A DNA stretch of 64,000 bases from Ptiloglossa arizonensis (taxonomy: Eukaryota > Arthropoda > Insecta > Hymenoptera > Colletidae). Every line of letters begins with the position of its first letter. Position 1 is the first letter of the stretch. Below, in pieces: positions 12,718 through 25,640 of the stretch. The stretch spans positions 1 through 64,000 of the forward strand of contig NW_027478915.1 in assembly GCF_051014685.1 (NCBI RefSeq), given 5' to 3'. Position numbers and translations under genes: made by a program. The notes beneath the pieces were generated by a model. The model was not told the DNA's origin. It was given only the letters and a program-made list of their open reading frames with translations, and made no database searches.

Positions 12718-13514
12718 TTTCTGTTGCATCTGAAAGTAGAAACTCGTCCGATTACAACGGTATGCGTACTTTTCCCCTAGGCCGTTCTAGTTATTCGTTT
12801 CGAGCATCAGAACTGTGAAAATTTTTAGTTTCTCAAGCGTTTCTTACCTCCAAACTGCCGTATCTCGGGAACGGTTTGACCAATCCGCAAAATTTCTGTT
12901 GCATATGAAAGTCGAAACTCGCCCGATCACAATGGTATGTGTACTTATCCCCTAGGCCGATGTAGTTATTCGTATCGAGCATCAGAACTGCGAAAATTTT
13001 GAGTTTCTCAAGCGTTTCTTACCTCCAAACTGCCATATCTCGCGAACGGTTTGTCCAATCCGCAAAATTTCTGTTGCATCTGAAAGTAGAAACTCGCCCG
13101 ATTACAACGGTATGCGTACTTCTCCCCTGGGCCGTTCTAGTTATTCCTCTCGAGCATCAGAACTGCGAAAATTTTGAGTTTCTCAAGCGTTTCTTACCTC
13201 CAAACTGCCATATCTCGTGAACGGATTGACCAATCCGCAAAATTTCTGTTGCATCTGAAAGTAGATACTCGCCCGATTACAACGGTATGAGTACTTTTCC
13301 TCTAGCCCGTTCTAGTTATTCGTTTCGTGCAACAGAACTGCGAAAATTTTGAGTTTCTCAAGCGTTGCTTACCTCCAAACTGCCGTATCTCGCGAACGGA
13401 TTGACCAATCCGCAAAATTTCTGTTGCATCTGAAAGTAGAAACTCGCCCGATCACAACGGTGTGCGTACTTTTCCCCTAGGCCGTTCTTGTTATTCGTTT
13501 CGAGCATCAGAACC

Positions 13515-15149
13515 GCGAAAATTTTGAGTTTCTCAAGCGTTTCTTACCTCCAAACTGCCATATCTCGCGAACGGATTGTCCAATCCGCAAAATTTCTGTT
13601 GCATCTGAAAGTAGAAACTCGCCCGATTACAACGGTATGCGTACTTTTCCCCTAGGCCGTTCTAGCTATTCGTTTCGAGCATCAGAACTGCGAAAATTTT
13701 GAGTTTCTCAAGCGTTTCTTACTTCCAAACTGCCATATCTCGCGAACGGATTGACCAATCCGCAAAATTTCTGTTGCATCTGAAGGTCGAAACTCGCCCG
13801 ACTACAACGGTATGCGTACTTTTCCCCTAGGCCGTTCTAGTTATTCGTTTCGAGCATCAGAACTGCGAAAATTTTGAGTTTCTCAAGCGTTTCTTACTTC
13901 CAAACTGCCATATCTCGCGAACGGATTGACCAATCCGCAAAATTTCAATTGCATCTGAAAGTAGAAACTCGCCCGATTACAACGGTATGCGTACTTTTCC
14001 CCTAGACCGTTCTAGTTATGCTTGTCGAGCATCAGAACTGCGAAAATTTTGAGTTTCTCAACCGTTTCTCACATACAAACTGCCACATCTTGCGAACGGA
14101 TTGTCCAATCCGCAAAATTTCTGATGCATCTGAAAGTAGAAACTCGCCCGATTACAACGGTATGCGTACTTTTCCCCTAGGCCGCCCTTGTTATTCGTTT
14201 CGAGCATCAGAACTGCAAAAATTTTGAGTTTCTCAAGCGTTTCTTACATCCAAGCTGCCATATCTCGCGAACGGATTGACCAATCCGCAAAATTTCTGTT
14301 GCATCTGAAGGTCGAAACTCGCCCGACTACAACGGTATGCGTACTTTTCCCCTAGGCCGTTCTAGTTATTCGTTTCGAGCATCAGAACTGCGAAAATTTT
14401 GAGTTTCTCAAGCGTTTCTTACCTCCAAACTGCCATATCTCGCGAACGGATTGTCCAATCCGCAAAATTTCTGTTGCATCTGAAAGTAGAAACTCGCCCG
14501 ATTACAACGGTATGCGTACTTTTCCCCTAGGCCGTTCTAGCTATTCGTTTCGAGCATCAGAACTGCGAAAATTTTGAGTTTCTCAAGCGTTTCTTACTTC
14601 CAAACTGCCATATCTCGCGAACGGATTGACCAATCCGCAAAATTTCTGTTGCATCTGAAGGTCGAAACTCGCCCGACTACAACGGTATGCGTACTTTTCC
14701 CCTAGGCCGTTCTAGTTATTCGTTTCGAGCATCAGAACTGCGAAAATTTTGAGTTTCTCAAGCGTTTCTTACTTCCAAACTGCCATATCTCGCGAACGGA
14801 TTGACCAATCCGCAAAATTTCAATTGCATCTGAAAGTAGAAACTCGCCCGATTACAACGGTATGCGTACTTTTCCCCTAGACCGTTCTAGTTATGCTTGT
14901 CGAGCATCAGAACTGCGAAAATTTTGAGTTTCTCAACCGTTTCTCACATACAAACTGCCACATCTTGCGAACGGATTGTCCAATCCGCAAAATTTCTGAT
15001 GCATCTGAAAGTAGAAACTCGCCCGATTACAACGGTATGCGTACTTTCCCCCTAGGCCGCCCTTGTTATTCGTTTCGAGCATCAGAACTGCAAAAATTTT
15101 GAGTTTCTCAAGCGTTTCTTACATCCAAGCTGCCATATCTCGCGAACGG
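13515..15149 (+). repeat. Five-monomer (875 bp) duplication inside HOR copy C
   Basis: The segment 13,515-14,274 repeats at 14,390-15,149 with an offset of 875 bp. It includes the rare TTTCAATTGCATC, TTCTCACATAC and CATCCAAGCTGCC markers. The 115-bp bridge between the copies resembles the GAAGGTCG/GCCCGACTAC monomer near 13,785. The joint therefore shows a second exchange point and a hybrid monomer (14,345-14,450) rather than a simple slip. Confidence 0.8.
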
Positions 15150-17071
15150 TTTGACCAATCCGCAAAATTTCTGTTGCATCTGAAAGTAGATACTCGCCCG
15201 ATTACAACTGTATGCGTACTTTTCCCCTAGCCCGTTCTAGTTATTCGTTTCGAGCAACAGAACTGCGAAAATTTTGAGTTTCTCAAGCGTTGCTTACCTC
15301 CAAACTGCCATATCTCGCGAACGGATTGACCAATCCGCAAAATTATTGTTGCATCTGAAAGTAGAAACTCGCCCAATTACAACGGTATGCGTACTTTTCC
15401 CCTGGTCCGTTCTAGTTATTCGTTTCGAGCATCAGAACTGTGAAAATTTTGAGTTTCTCAACCGTTTCTTACCTCCGAACTGCCATATCTCGCGAACGGA
15501 TTGACCAATCCGCAAAATTTCTGTTGCATCTGAAAGTAGAAACTCGCCCGATTACAACGGTATGCGTACTTTTCCCCTGGTCCGTTCTAGTTATTCGTTA
15601 CGAGCATCAGAACTGTGAAAATTTTGAGTTTCTCAACCGTTTCTTACCTCCGAACTGCCATGTCTCGCGAACGGATTGACCAATCTGCAAAATTTCTGTT
15701 GCATCTGAAAGTAGAAACTCGCCCGATTACAACGGTGTGCGTACTTTTCCCCTAGGCCGTTCTTGTTATTCGTTTCGAGCATCAGAACCGCGAAAATTTT
15801 GAGTTTCTCAAGCGTTTCTTACCTCCAAACTGCCATATCTCGCGAACGGATTGACCAATCCGCAAAATTGCTGTTGCATCTGAAAGTAGAAACTCGCCCG
15901 ATTACAACGGTATGCGTACTTTTCCCCTAGGCCGTCCTTGTTATTCGTTTCGAGCATCAGAACCGCGAAAATTTTGAGTTTCTCAAGCGTTTCTTACCTC
16001 CAAACTGCCATATCTCGCGAACGGATTGACCAATCCGCAAAATTTCTGTTGCATCTGAAAGTAGAAACTCGCCCGATTACAACGGTATGCGTACTTTTCC
16101 CCTAGCCCGTTCTAGTTATTCGTTTCAAGCAACAGAACTGCGAAAATTTTGAGTTTCTCAAGCGTTGCTTACCTCCAAACTGCCATATCTCGCGAACGGA
16201 TTGACCAATCCGCAAAATTTCTGTTGCATCTGAAAGTAGAAACTCGCCCGATTACAACGGTATGCGTACTTTTCCCCTAGCCCGTTCTAGTTATTCGTTT
16301 CGAGCAACAGAACTGCGAAAATTTTGAGTTTCTCAAGCGTTGCTTACCTCCAAACTGCCATATCTCGCGAACGGATTGACCAATCCGCAAAATTTCTGTT
16401 GCATCTGAAAGTACAAACTCGCCCGATTACAACGGTGTGCGTACTTTTCCCCTAGGCCGTTATTGTTATTCGTTTCGAGCATCAAAACCGCGAAAATTTT
16501 GAGTTTCTCAAGCGTTTCTTACCTCCAAACTGCCATATCTCGCGAACGGATTGACCAATGCGCAAAATTTCTGTTGCATCGGAAAGTAGAAACTCGCCCG
16601 ATTACGACGGTATGCGTACTTTTCCCCTAGCCCGTTCTAGTTATTAGTTTCGAGCATCAGAACTGCGAAAATTTTGAGTTTCTCAAGCGGTGCTTACCTC
16701 CAAACTGCCATATCTCGCGAACGGATTGACCAATGCGCAAAATTTCTGTTGCATCGGAAAGTAGAAACTCGCCCGATTACGACGGTATGCGTACTTTTCC
16801 CCTAGCCCGTTCTAGTTATTCGTTTCGAGCAACAGAACTGCGAAAATTTTGAGTTTCTCAAGCGTTTCTTACTTCCAAACTGCCATATCTCGCGAACGGA
16901 TTGACCAATCCGCAAAATTTCTGTTGCATCTGAAGGTCGAAACTCGCCCCATTACAACGGTGTGGGTACTTTTCCCCTAGGCCGTTCTAGTTATGCTTGT
17001 CGAGCATCAGAACTGCGAAAATTTTGAGTTTCTCGAGCGTTTCTTACCTCCAAACTGCCATATCTCGCGAA

Positions 17072-20000
17072 CGGATGGACCAATCCGCAAAATTTCTGTT
17101 GCAGCTGAAAGTAGAAACTCGCCCAATTGAAACGGTATGTGTGCTTTTCCCCTGGGCCATTCTAGTTATTCGTTTCGAGCATCAGAACTGTGCAAATTTT
17201 GAGTTTCTCAACCGTTTCTTACCTCCAAACGGCCATATCACGCGAACGGATTTTCCAATCCGGAAAATTTCTGTTGCATCTGAAAGTAGAAACTCGTCCG
17301 ATTACAACGGTATGCGTACTTTTCCCCTAGGCCGTTCTAGTTATTCGTTTCGAGCATCAGAACTGTGAAAATTTTTAGTTTCTCAAGCGTTTCTTACCTC
17401 CAAACTGCCGTATCTCGGGAACGGTTTGACCAATCCGCAAAATTTCTGTTGCATATGAAAGTCGAAACTCGCCCGATCACAATGGTATGTGTACTTATCC
17501 CCTAGGCCGATGTAGTTATTCGTATCGAGCATCAGAACTGCGAAAATTTTGAGTTTCTCAAGCGTTTCTTACCTCCAAACTGCCATATCTCGCGAACGGT
17601 TTGTCCAATCCGCAAAATTTCTGTTGCATCTGAAAGTAGAAACTCGCCCGATTACAACGGTATGCGTACTTCTCCCCTAGGCCGTTCTAGTTATTCGTCT
17701 CGAGCATCAGAACTGCGAAAATTTTGAGTTTCTCAAGCGTTTCTTACCTCCAAACTGCCATATCTCGTGAACGGATTGTCCAATCCGCAAAATTTCTGTT
17801 GCATCTGAAAGTAGATACTCGCCCGATTACAACGGTATGAGTACTTTTCCTCTAGCCCGTTCTAGTTATTCGTTTCGTGCAACAGAACTGCGAAAATTTT
17901 GAGTTTCTCAAGCGTTGCTTACCTCCAAACTGCCGTATCTCGCGAACGGATTGACCAATCCGCAAAATTTCTGTTGCATCTGAAAGTAGAAACTCGCCCG
18001 ATCACAACGGTGTGCGTACTTTTCCCCTAGGCCGTTCTTGTTATTCGTTTCGAGCATCAGAACCGCGAAAATTTTGAGTTTCTCAAGCGTTTCTTACCTC
18101 CAAACTGCCATATCTCGCGAACGGATTGTCCAATCCGCAAAATTTCTGTTGCATCTGAAAGTAGAAACTCGCCCGATTACAACGGTATGCGTACTTTTCC
18201 CCTAGGCCGTTCTAGCTATTCGTTTCGAGCATCAGAACTGCGAAAATTTTGAGTTTCTCAAGCGTTTCTTACTTCCAAACTGCCATATCTCGCGAACGGA
18301 TTGACCAATCCGCAAAATTTCTGTTGCATCTGAAGGTCGAAACTCGCCCGACTACAACGGTATGCGTACTTTTCCCCTAGGCCGTTCTAGTTATTCGTTT
18401 CGAGCATCAGAACTGCGAAAATTTTGAGTTTCTCAAGCGTTTCTTACTTCCAAACTGCCATATCTCGCGAACGGATTGACCAATCCGCAAAATTTCAATT
18501 GCATCTGAAAGTAGAAACTCGCCCGATTACAACGGTATGCGTACTTTTCCCCTAGACCGTTCTAGTTATGCTTGTCGAGCATCAGAACTGCGAAAATTTT
18601 GAGTTTCTCAACCGTTTCTCACATACAAACTGCCACATCTTGCGAACGGATTGTCCAATCCGCAAAATTTCTGATGCATCTGAAAGTAGAAACTCGCCCG
18701 ATTACAACGGTATGCGTACTTTTCCCCTAGGCCGCCCTTGTTATTCGTTTCGAGCATCAGAACTGCAAAAATTTTGAGTTTCTCAAGCGTTTCTTACATC
18801 CAAGCTGCCATATCTCGCGAACGGTTTGACCAATCCGCAAAATTTCTGTTGCATCTGAAAGTAGATACTCGCCCGATTACAACTGTATGCGTACTTTTCC
18901 CCTAGCCCGTTCTAGTTATTCGTTTCGAGCAACAGAACTGCGAAAATTTTGAGTTTCTCAAGCGTTGCTTACCTCCAAACTGCCATATCTCGCGAACGGA
19001 TTGACCAATCCGCAAAATTATTGTTGCATCTGAAAGTAGAAACTCGCCCAATTACAACGGTATGCGTACTTTTCCCCTGGTCCGTTCTAGTTATTCGTTT
19101 CGAGCATCAGAACTGTGAAAATTTTGAGTTTCTCAACCGTTTCTTACCTCCGAACTGCCATATCTCGCGAACGGATTGACCAATCCGCAAAATTTCTGTT
19201 GCATCTGAAAGTAGAAACTCGCCCGATTACAACTGTATGCGTACTTTTCCCCTGGTCCGTTCTAGTTATTCGTTTCGAGCATCAGAACTGTGAAAATTTT
19301 GAGTTTCTCAACCGTTTCTTACCTCCGAACTGCCATGTCTCGCGAACGGATTGACCAATCTGCAAAATTTCTGTTGCATCTGAAAGTAGAAACTCGCCCG
19401 ATTACAACGGTGTGCGTACTTTTCCCCTAGGCCGTTCTTGTTATTCGTTTCGAGCATCAGAACCGCGAAAATTTTGAGTTTCTCAAGCGTTTCTTACCTC
19501 CAAACTGCCATATCTCGCGAACGGATTGACCAATCCGCAAAATTGCTGTTGCATCTGAAAGTAGAAACTCGCCCGATTACAACGGTATGCGTACTTTTCC
19601 CCTAGGCCGTCCTTGTTATTCGTTTCGAGCATCAGAACCGCGAAAATTTTGAGTTTCTCAAGCGTTTCTTACCTCCAAACTGCCATATCTCGCGAACGGA
19701 TTGACCAATCCGCAAAATTTCTGTTGCATCTGAAAGTAGAAACTCGCCCGATTACAACGGTATGCGTACTTTTCCCCTAGCCCGTTCTAGTTATTCGTTT
19801 CAAGCAACAGAACTGCGAAAATTTTGAGTTTCTCAAGCGTTGCTTACCTCCAAACTGCCATATCTCGCGAACGGATTGACCAATCCGCAAAATTTCTGTT
19901 GCATCTGAAAGTAGAAACTCGCCCGATTACAACGGTATGCGTACTTTTCCCCTAGCCCGTTCTAGTTATTCGTTTCGAGCAACAGAACTGCGAAAATTTT

Positions 20001-20921
20001 GAGTTTCTCAAGCGTTGCTTACCTCCAAACTGCCATATCTCGCGAACGGATTGACCAATCCGCAAAATTTCTGTTGCATCTGAAAGTACAAACTCGCCCG
20101 ATTACAACGGTGTGCGTACTTTTCCCCTAGGCCGTTATTGTTATTCGTTTCGAGCATCAAAACCGCGAAAATTTTGAGTTTCTCAAGCGTTTCTTACCTC
20201 CAAACTGCCATATCTCGCGAACGGATTGACCAATGCGCAAAATTTCTGTTGCATCGGAAAGTAGAAACTCGCCCGATTACGACGGTATGCGTACTTTTCC
20301 CCTAGCCCGTTCTAGTTATTAGTTTCGAGCATCAGAACTGCGAAAATTTTGAGTTTCTCAAGCGGTGCTTACCTCCAAACTGCCATATCTCGCGAACGGA
20401 TTGACCAATGCGCAAAATTTCTGTTGCATCGGAAAGTAGAAACTCGCCCGATTACGACGGTATGCGTACTTTTCCCCTAGCCCGTTCTAGTTATTCGTTT
20501 CGAGCAACAGAACTGCGAAAATTTTGAGTTTCTCAAGCGTTTCTTACTTCCAAACTGCCATATCTCGCGAACGGATTGACCAATCCGCAAAATTTCTGTT
20601 GCATCTGAAGGTCGAAACTCGCCCCATTACAACGGTGTGGGTACTTTTCCCCTAGGCCGTTCTAGTTATGCTTGTCGAGCATCAGAACTGCGAAAATTTT
20701 GAGTTTCTCGAGCGTTTCTTACCTCCAAACTGCCATATCTCGCGAACGGATTGACCAATCCGCAAAATTTCTGTTGCATCTGAAAGTAGATACTCGCCCG
20801 ATTACAACGGTATGAGTACTTTTCCCCTAGGCCGTTCTAGTTATTCGTTTCGAGCATCAGAAGTGTGAAAATTTTGAGTTTCTCAAGCGTTTCTTACCTC
20901 CAAACTGCCATATCTCGCGAA
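17072..20921 (+). repeat. 22-mer HOR, copy D (22 monomers, 3,850 bp): complete unit
   Basis: This is the only copy without an apparent gain or loss, so it is the best template for the HOR. It retains the monomer at about 20,700-20,880 (TTTCTCGAGCG, GTAGATACTC, GGTATGAGTAC, CAGAAGTGTG) that B and C have lost before their closing anchor. All 22 monomers are exactly 175 bp. Confidence 0.88.
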
Positions 20922-23900
20922 CGGATGGACCAATCCGCAAAATTTCTGTTGCAGCTGAAAGTAGAAACTCGCCCAATTGAAACGGTATGTGTGCTTTTCC
21001 CCTGGGCCATTCTAGTTATTCGTTTCGAGCATCAGAACTGTGCAAATTTTGAGTTTCTCAACCGTTTCTTACCTCCAAACGGCCATATCACGCGAACGGA
21101 TTTTCCAATCCGGAAAATTTCTGTTGCATCTGAAAGTAGAAACTCGTCCGATTACAACGGTATGCGTACTTTTCCCCTAGGCCGTTCTAGTTATTCGTTT
21201 CGAGCATCAGAACTGTGAAAATTTTTAGTTTCTCAAGCGTTTCTTACCTCCAAACTGCCGTATCTCGGGAACGGTTTGACCAATCCGCAAAATTTCTGTT
21301 GCATATGAAAGTCGAAACTCGCCCGATCACAATGGTATGTGTACTTATCCCCTAGGCCGATGTAGTTATTCGTATCGAGCATCAGAACTGCGAAAATTTT
21401 GAGTTTCTCAAGCGTTTCTTACCTCCAAACTGCCATATCTCGCGAACGGTTTGTCCAATCCGCAAAATTTCTGTTGCATCTGAAAGTAGAAACTCGCCCG
21501 ATTACAACGGTATGCGTACTTCTCCCCTAGGCCGTTCTAGTTATTCGTCTCGAGCATCAGAACTGCGAAAATTTTGAGTTTCTCAAGCGTTTCTTACCTC
21601 CAAACTGCCATATCTCGTGAACGGATTGACCAATCCGCAAAATTTCTGTTGCATCTGAAAGTAGATACTCGCCCGATTACAACGGTATGAGTACTTTTCC
21701 TCTAGCCCGTTCTAGTTATTCGTTTCGTGCAACAGAACTGCGAAAATTTTGAGTTTCTCAAGCGTTGCTTACCTCCAAACTGCCGTATCTCGCGAACGGA
21801 TTGACCAATCCGCAAAATTTCTGTTGCATCTGAAAGTAGAAACTCGTCCGATTACAACGGTATGCGTACTTTTCCCCTAGGCCGTTCTAGTTATTCGTTT
21901 CGAGCATCAGAACTGTGAAAATTTTTAGTTTCTCAAGCGTTTCTTACCTCCAAACTGCCGTATCTCGGGAACGGTTTGACCAATCCGCAAAATTTCTGTT
22001 GCATATGAAAGTCGAAACTCGCCCGATCACAATGGTATGTGTACTTATCCCCTAGGCCGATGTAGTTATTCGTATCGAGCATCAGAACTGCGAAAATTTT
22101 GAGTTTCTCAAGCGTTTCTTACCTCCAAACTGCCATATCTCGCGAACGGTTTGTCCAATCCGCAAAATTTCTGTTGCATCTGAAAGTAGAAACTCGCCCG
22201 ATTACAACGGTATGCGTACTTCTCCCCTAGGCCGTTCTAGTTATTCGTCTCGAGCATCAGAACTGCGAAAATTTTGAGTTTCTCAAGCGTTTCTTACCTC
22301 CAAACTGCCATATCTCGTGAACGGATTGACCAATCCGCAAAATTTCTGTTGCATCTGAAAGTAGATACTCGCCCGATTACAACGGTATGAGTACTTTTCC
22401 TCTAGCCCGTTCTAGTTATTCGTTTCGTGCAACAGAACTGCGAAAATTTTGAGTTTCTCAAGCGTTGCTTACCTCCAAACTGCCGTATCTCGCGAACGGA
22501 TTGACCAATCCGCAAAATTTCTGTTGCATCTGAAAGTAGAAACTCGCCCGATCACAACGGTGTGCGTACTTTTCCCCTAGGCCGTTCTTGTTATTCGTTT
22601 CGAGCATCAGAACCGCGAAAATTTTGAGTTTCTCAAGCGTTTCTTACCTCCAAACTGCCATATCTCGCGAACGGATTGTCCAATCCGCAAAATTTCTGTT
22701 GCATCTGAAAGTAGAAACTCGCCCGATTACAACGGTATGCGTACTTTTCCCCTAGGCCGTTCTAGCTATTCGTTTCGAGCATCAGAACTGCGAAAATTTT
22801 GAGTTTCTCAAGCGTTTCTTACTTCCAAACTGCCATATCTCGCGAACGGATTGACCAATCCGCAAAATTTCTGTTGCATCTGAAGGTCGAAACTCGCCCG
22901 ACTACAACGGTATGCGTACTTTTCCCCTAGGCCGTTCTAGTTATTCGTTTCGAGCATCAGAACTGCGAAAATTTTGAGTTTCTCAAGCGTTTCTTACTTC
23001 CAAACTGCCATATCTCGCGAACGGATTGACCAATCCGCAAAATTTCAATTGCATCTGAAAGTAGAAACTCGCCCGATTACAACGGTATGCGTACTTTTCC
23101 CCTAGACCGTTCTAGTTATGCTTGTCGAGCATCAGAACTGCGAAAATTTTGAGTTTCTCAACCGTTTCTCACATACAAACTGCCACATCTTGCGAACGGA
23201 TTGTCCAATCCGCAAAATTTCTGATGCATCTGAAAGTAGAAACTCGCCCGATTACAACGGTATGCGTACTTTTCCCCTAGGCCGCCCTTGTTATTCGTTT
23301 CGAGCATCAGAACTGCAAAAATTTTGAGTTTCTCAAGCGTTTCTTACATCCAAACTGCCATATCTCGCGAACGGTTTGACCAATCCGCAAAATTTCTGTT
23401 GCATCTGAAAGTAGATACTCGCCCGATTACAACTGTATGCGTACTTTTCCCCTGGTCCGTTCTAGTTATTCGTTTCGAGCATCAGAACTGTGAAAATTTT
23501 GAGTTTCTCAACCGTTTCTTACCTCCGAACTGCCATATCTCGCGAACGGATTGACCAATCCGCAAAATTTCTGTTGCATCTGAAAGTAGAAACTCGCCCG
23601 ATTACAACTGTATGCGTACTTTTCCCCTGGTCCGTTCTAGTTATTCGTTTCGAGCATCAGAACTGTGAAAATTTTGAGTTTCTCAACCGTTTCTTACCTC
23701 CGAACTGCCATGTCTCGCGAACGGATTGACCAATCTGCAAAATTTCTGTTGCATCTGAAAGTAGAAACTCGCCCGATTATAACGGTGTGCGTACTTTTCC
23801 CCTAGGCCGTTCTTGTTATTCGTTTCGAGCATCAGAACCGCGAAAATTTTGAGTTTCTCAAGCGTTTCTTACCTCCAAACTGCCATATCTCGCGAACGGA

Positions 23901-24170
23901 TTGACCAATCCGCAAAATTGCTGTTGCATCTGAAAGTAGAAACTCGCCCGATTACAACGGTATGCGTACTTTTCCCCTAGGCCGTCCTTGTTATTCGTTT
24001 CGAGCATCAGAACCGCGAAAATTTTGAGTTTCTCAAGCGTTTCTTACCTCCAAACTGCCATATCTCGCGAACGGATTGACCAATCCGCAAAATTTCTGTT
24101 GCATCTGAAAGTAGAAACTCGCCCGATTACAACGGTATGCGTACTTTTCCCCTAGCCCGTTCTAGTTATT
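20922..24170 (+). repeat. 22-mer HOR, copy E (rearranged, fades out)
   Basis: Copy E starts at the anchor and contains a four-monomer tandem duplication (21,141-22,540). It has lost one monomer near 23,420, where the CATCCAAACTGCC monomer joins straight to CCCCTGGTCC without the GCAACAG/AATTATTGTTGC monomer. It then follows copy D through AATTGCTGTTGC (near 23,917) and CCGTCCTTG (near 23,985). At about 24,170 it shows TTTCGAGCAAC where the other copies have TTTCAAGCAAC. The remaining monomers and the next anchor are absent. Confidence 0.82.
21141..22540 (+). repeat. Exact 700-bp (4-monomer) tandem duplication
   Basis: Positions 21,141-21,840 and 21,841-22,540 read the same throughout. Both carry AACTCGTCCG, AAATTTTTAG, TATCTCGGGAACGG, TTATTCGTATCGAG, TACTTCTCCCC, TATCTCGTGAACGG and TTTCGTGCAAC. 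Other HOR copies have this four-monomer group once. No mismatch was seen, so it is among the newest events in the window. Confidence 0.9.
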
Positions 24171-25640
24171 CGTTTCGAGCAACAGAACTGCGAAAATTTT
24201 GAGTTTCTCAAGCGTTGCTTACCTCCAAACTGCCATATCTCGCGAACGGATTGACCAATCCGCAAAATTTCTGTTGCATCTGAAAGTAGAAACTCGCCCG
24301 ATTACAACGGTGTGCGTACTTTTCCCCTAGGCCGTTCTTGTTATTCGTTTCGAGCATCAGAACCGCGAAAATTTTGAGTTTCTCAAGCGTTTCTTACTTC
24401 CAAACTGCCATATCTCGCGAACGGATTGACCAATCCGCAAAATTTCTGTTGCATCTGAAAGTAGAAACTCGCCCGATTACAACGGTATGCGTACTTTTCC
24501 CCTAGGCCGCCCTAGTTATTCGTTTCGAGCATCAGAACTGCAAAAATGTTGAGTTTCTCAAGCGTTTCTTACATCCAAACTGCCATATCCCGCGAACGGA
24601 TTGACCAATCCGCAAAATTTCTGCTGCATCTGAAAGTAGAAACTCGCCCGATTACAACGGTATGCGTACTTTTCCCCTACGCCGTTCTAGCTATTCGTTT
24701 CGAGCATCAGAACTGCGAAAATTTTGAGTTTCTCAAGCGTTTCTTACTTCCAAACTGCCATATCTCGCGAACGGATTGACCAATCCGCAAAATTTCTGTT
24801 GCATCTGAAGGTCGAAACTCGCCCGACCTCAACGGTATGCGTACTTTTCCCCTAGGCCGTTCTAGTTATTCGTTTCGAGCATCAGAACTGCGAAAATTTT
24901 GAGTTTCTCAAGCGTTTCTTACTTCCAAACTGCCATATCTCGCGAACGGATTGACCAATCCGCAAAATTTCAATTGCATCTGAAAGTAGAAACTCGCCCG
25001 ATTACAACGGTATGCGTACTTTTCCCCTAGACCGTTCTAGTTATGCTTGTCGAGCATCAGAACTGCGAAAATTTTGAGTTTCTCAAGCGTTTCTCACATA
25101 CAAACTGCCACATCTTGCGAACGGATTGTCCAATCCGCAAAATTTCTGATGCATCTGAAAGTAGAAACTCGCCCGATTACAACGGTATGCGTACTTTTCC
25201 CCTAGGCCGTTCTAGTTATGCTTGTCGAGCATCAGAACCGCGAAAATTTTGAGTTTCTCAAGCGTTTCTTACCTCCAAACTGCCATATCTCGCGAACGGA
25301 TTGACCAATCCGCAAAATTTCTGTTGCATCTGAAAGGAGAAACTCGCCCGATTACAACGGTATGCGTACTTTTCCCCTAGGCCGCCCTAGTTATTCGTTT
25401 CGAGCATCAGAACTGCAAAAATTTTGAGTTTCTCAAGCGTTTCTTACATCCAAACTGCCATATCCCGCGAACGGATTGACCAATCCGCAAAATTTCTGCT
25501 GCATCTGAAAGTAGAAACTCGCCCGATTACAACGGTATGCGTACTTTTCCCCTCGGCCGTTATGGTTATTCGTTTCGAGCATCAGAACTGCGAAAATTTT
25601 GAGTTTCTCAAGCGTTTCTTACCTACAAACTGCCATATCT
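24170..25640 (+). repeat. Transition block with 875-bp periodicity
   Basis: About eight exact 175-bp monomers link the 22-mer domain to the right half. TATCCCGCGAACGG with CTGCTGCATC occurs at 24,586 and 25,461 (offset 875 bp, five monomers), in monomers with TGCAAAAAT. The TTTCAATTGCATC and TTCTCACATAC monomers of the 22-mer appear once more (near 24,969 and 25,092), so this block is a scrambled derivative of the HOR. GGCCGCCCTAG, common on the right side, begins here. Confidence 0.7.

Larger units (their letters stand above)
12522..17071 (+). repeat. 22-mer HOR, copy C (26 monomers, 4,550 bp)
   Basis: Copy C shares with B the one-monomer loss before the following anchor (joint near 17,035-17,072) and carries five extra monomers from an internal duplication (13,515-15,149). 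Outside that insertion it differs from copy D by about six substitutions that I could find in 3.7 kb, for example CCTGGGCC against CCTAGGCC near 13,126 and CGTTACGAGC against CGTTTCGAGC near 15,599. That implies more than 99.5% identity and a very recent duplication. Confidence 0.88.
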
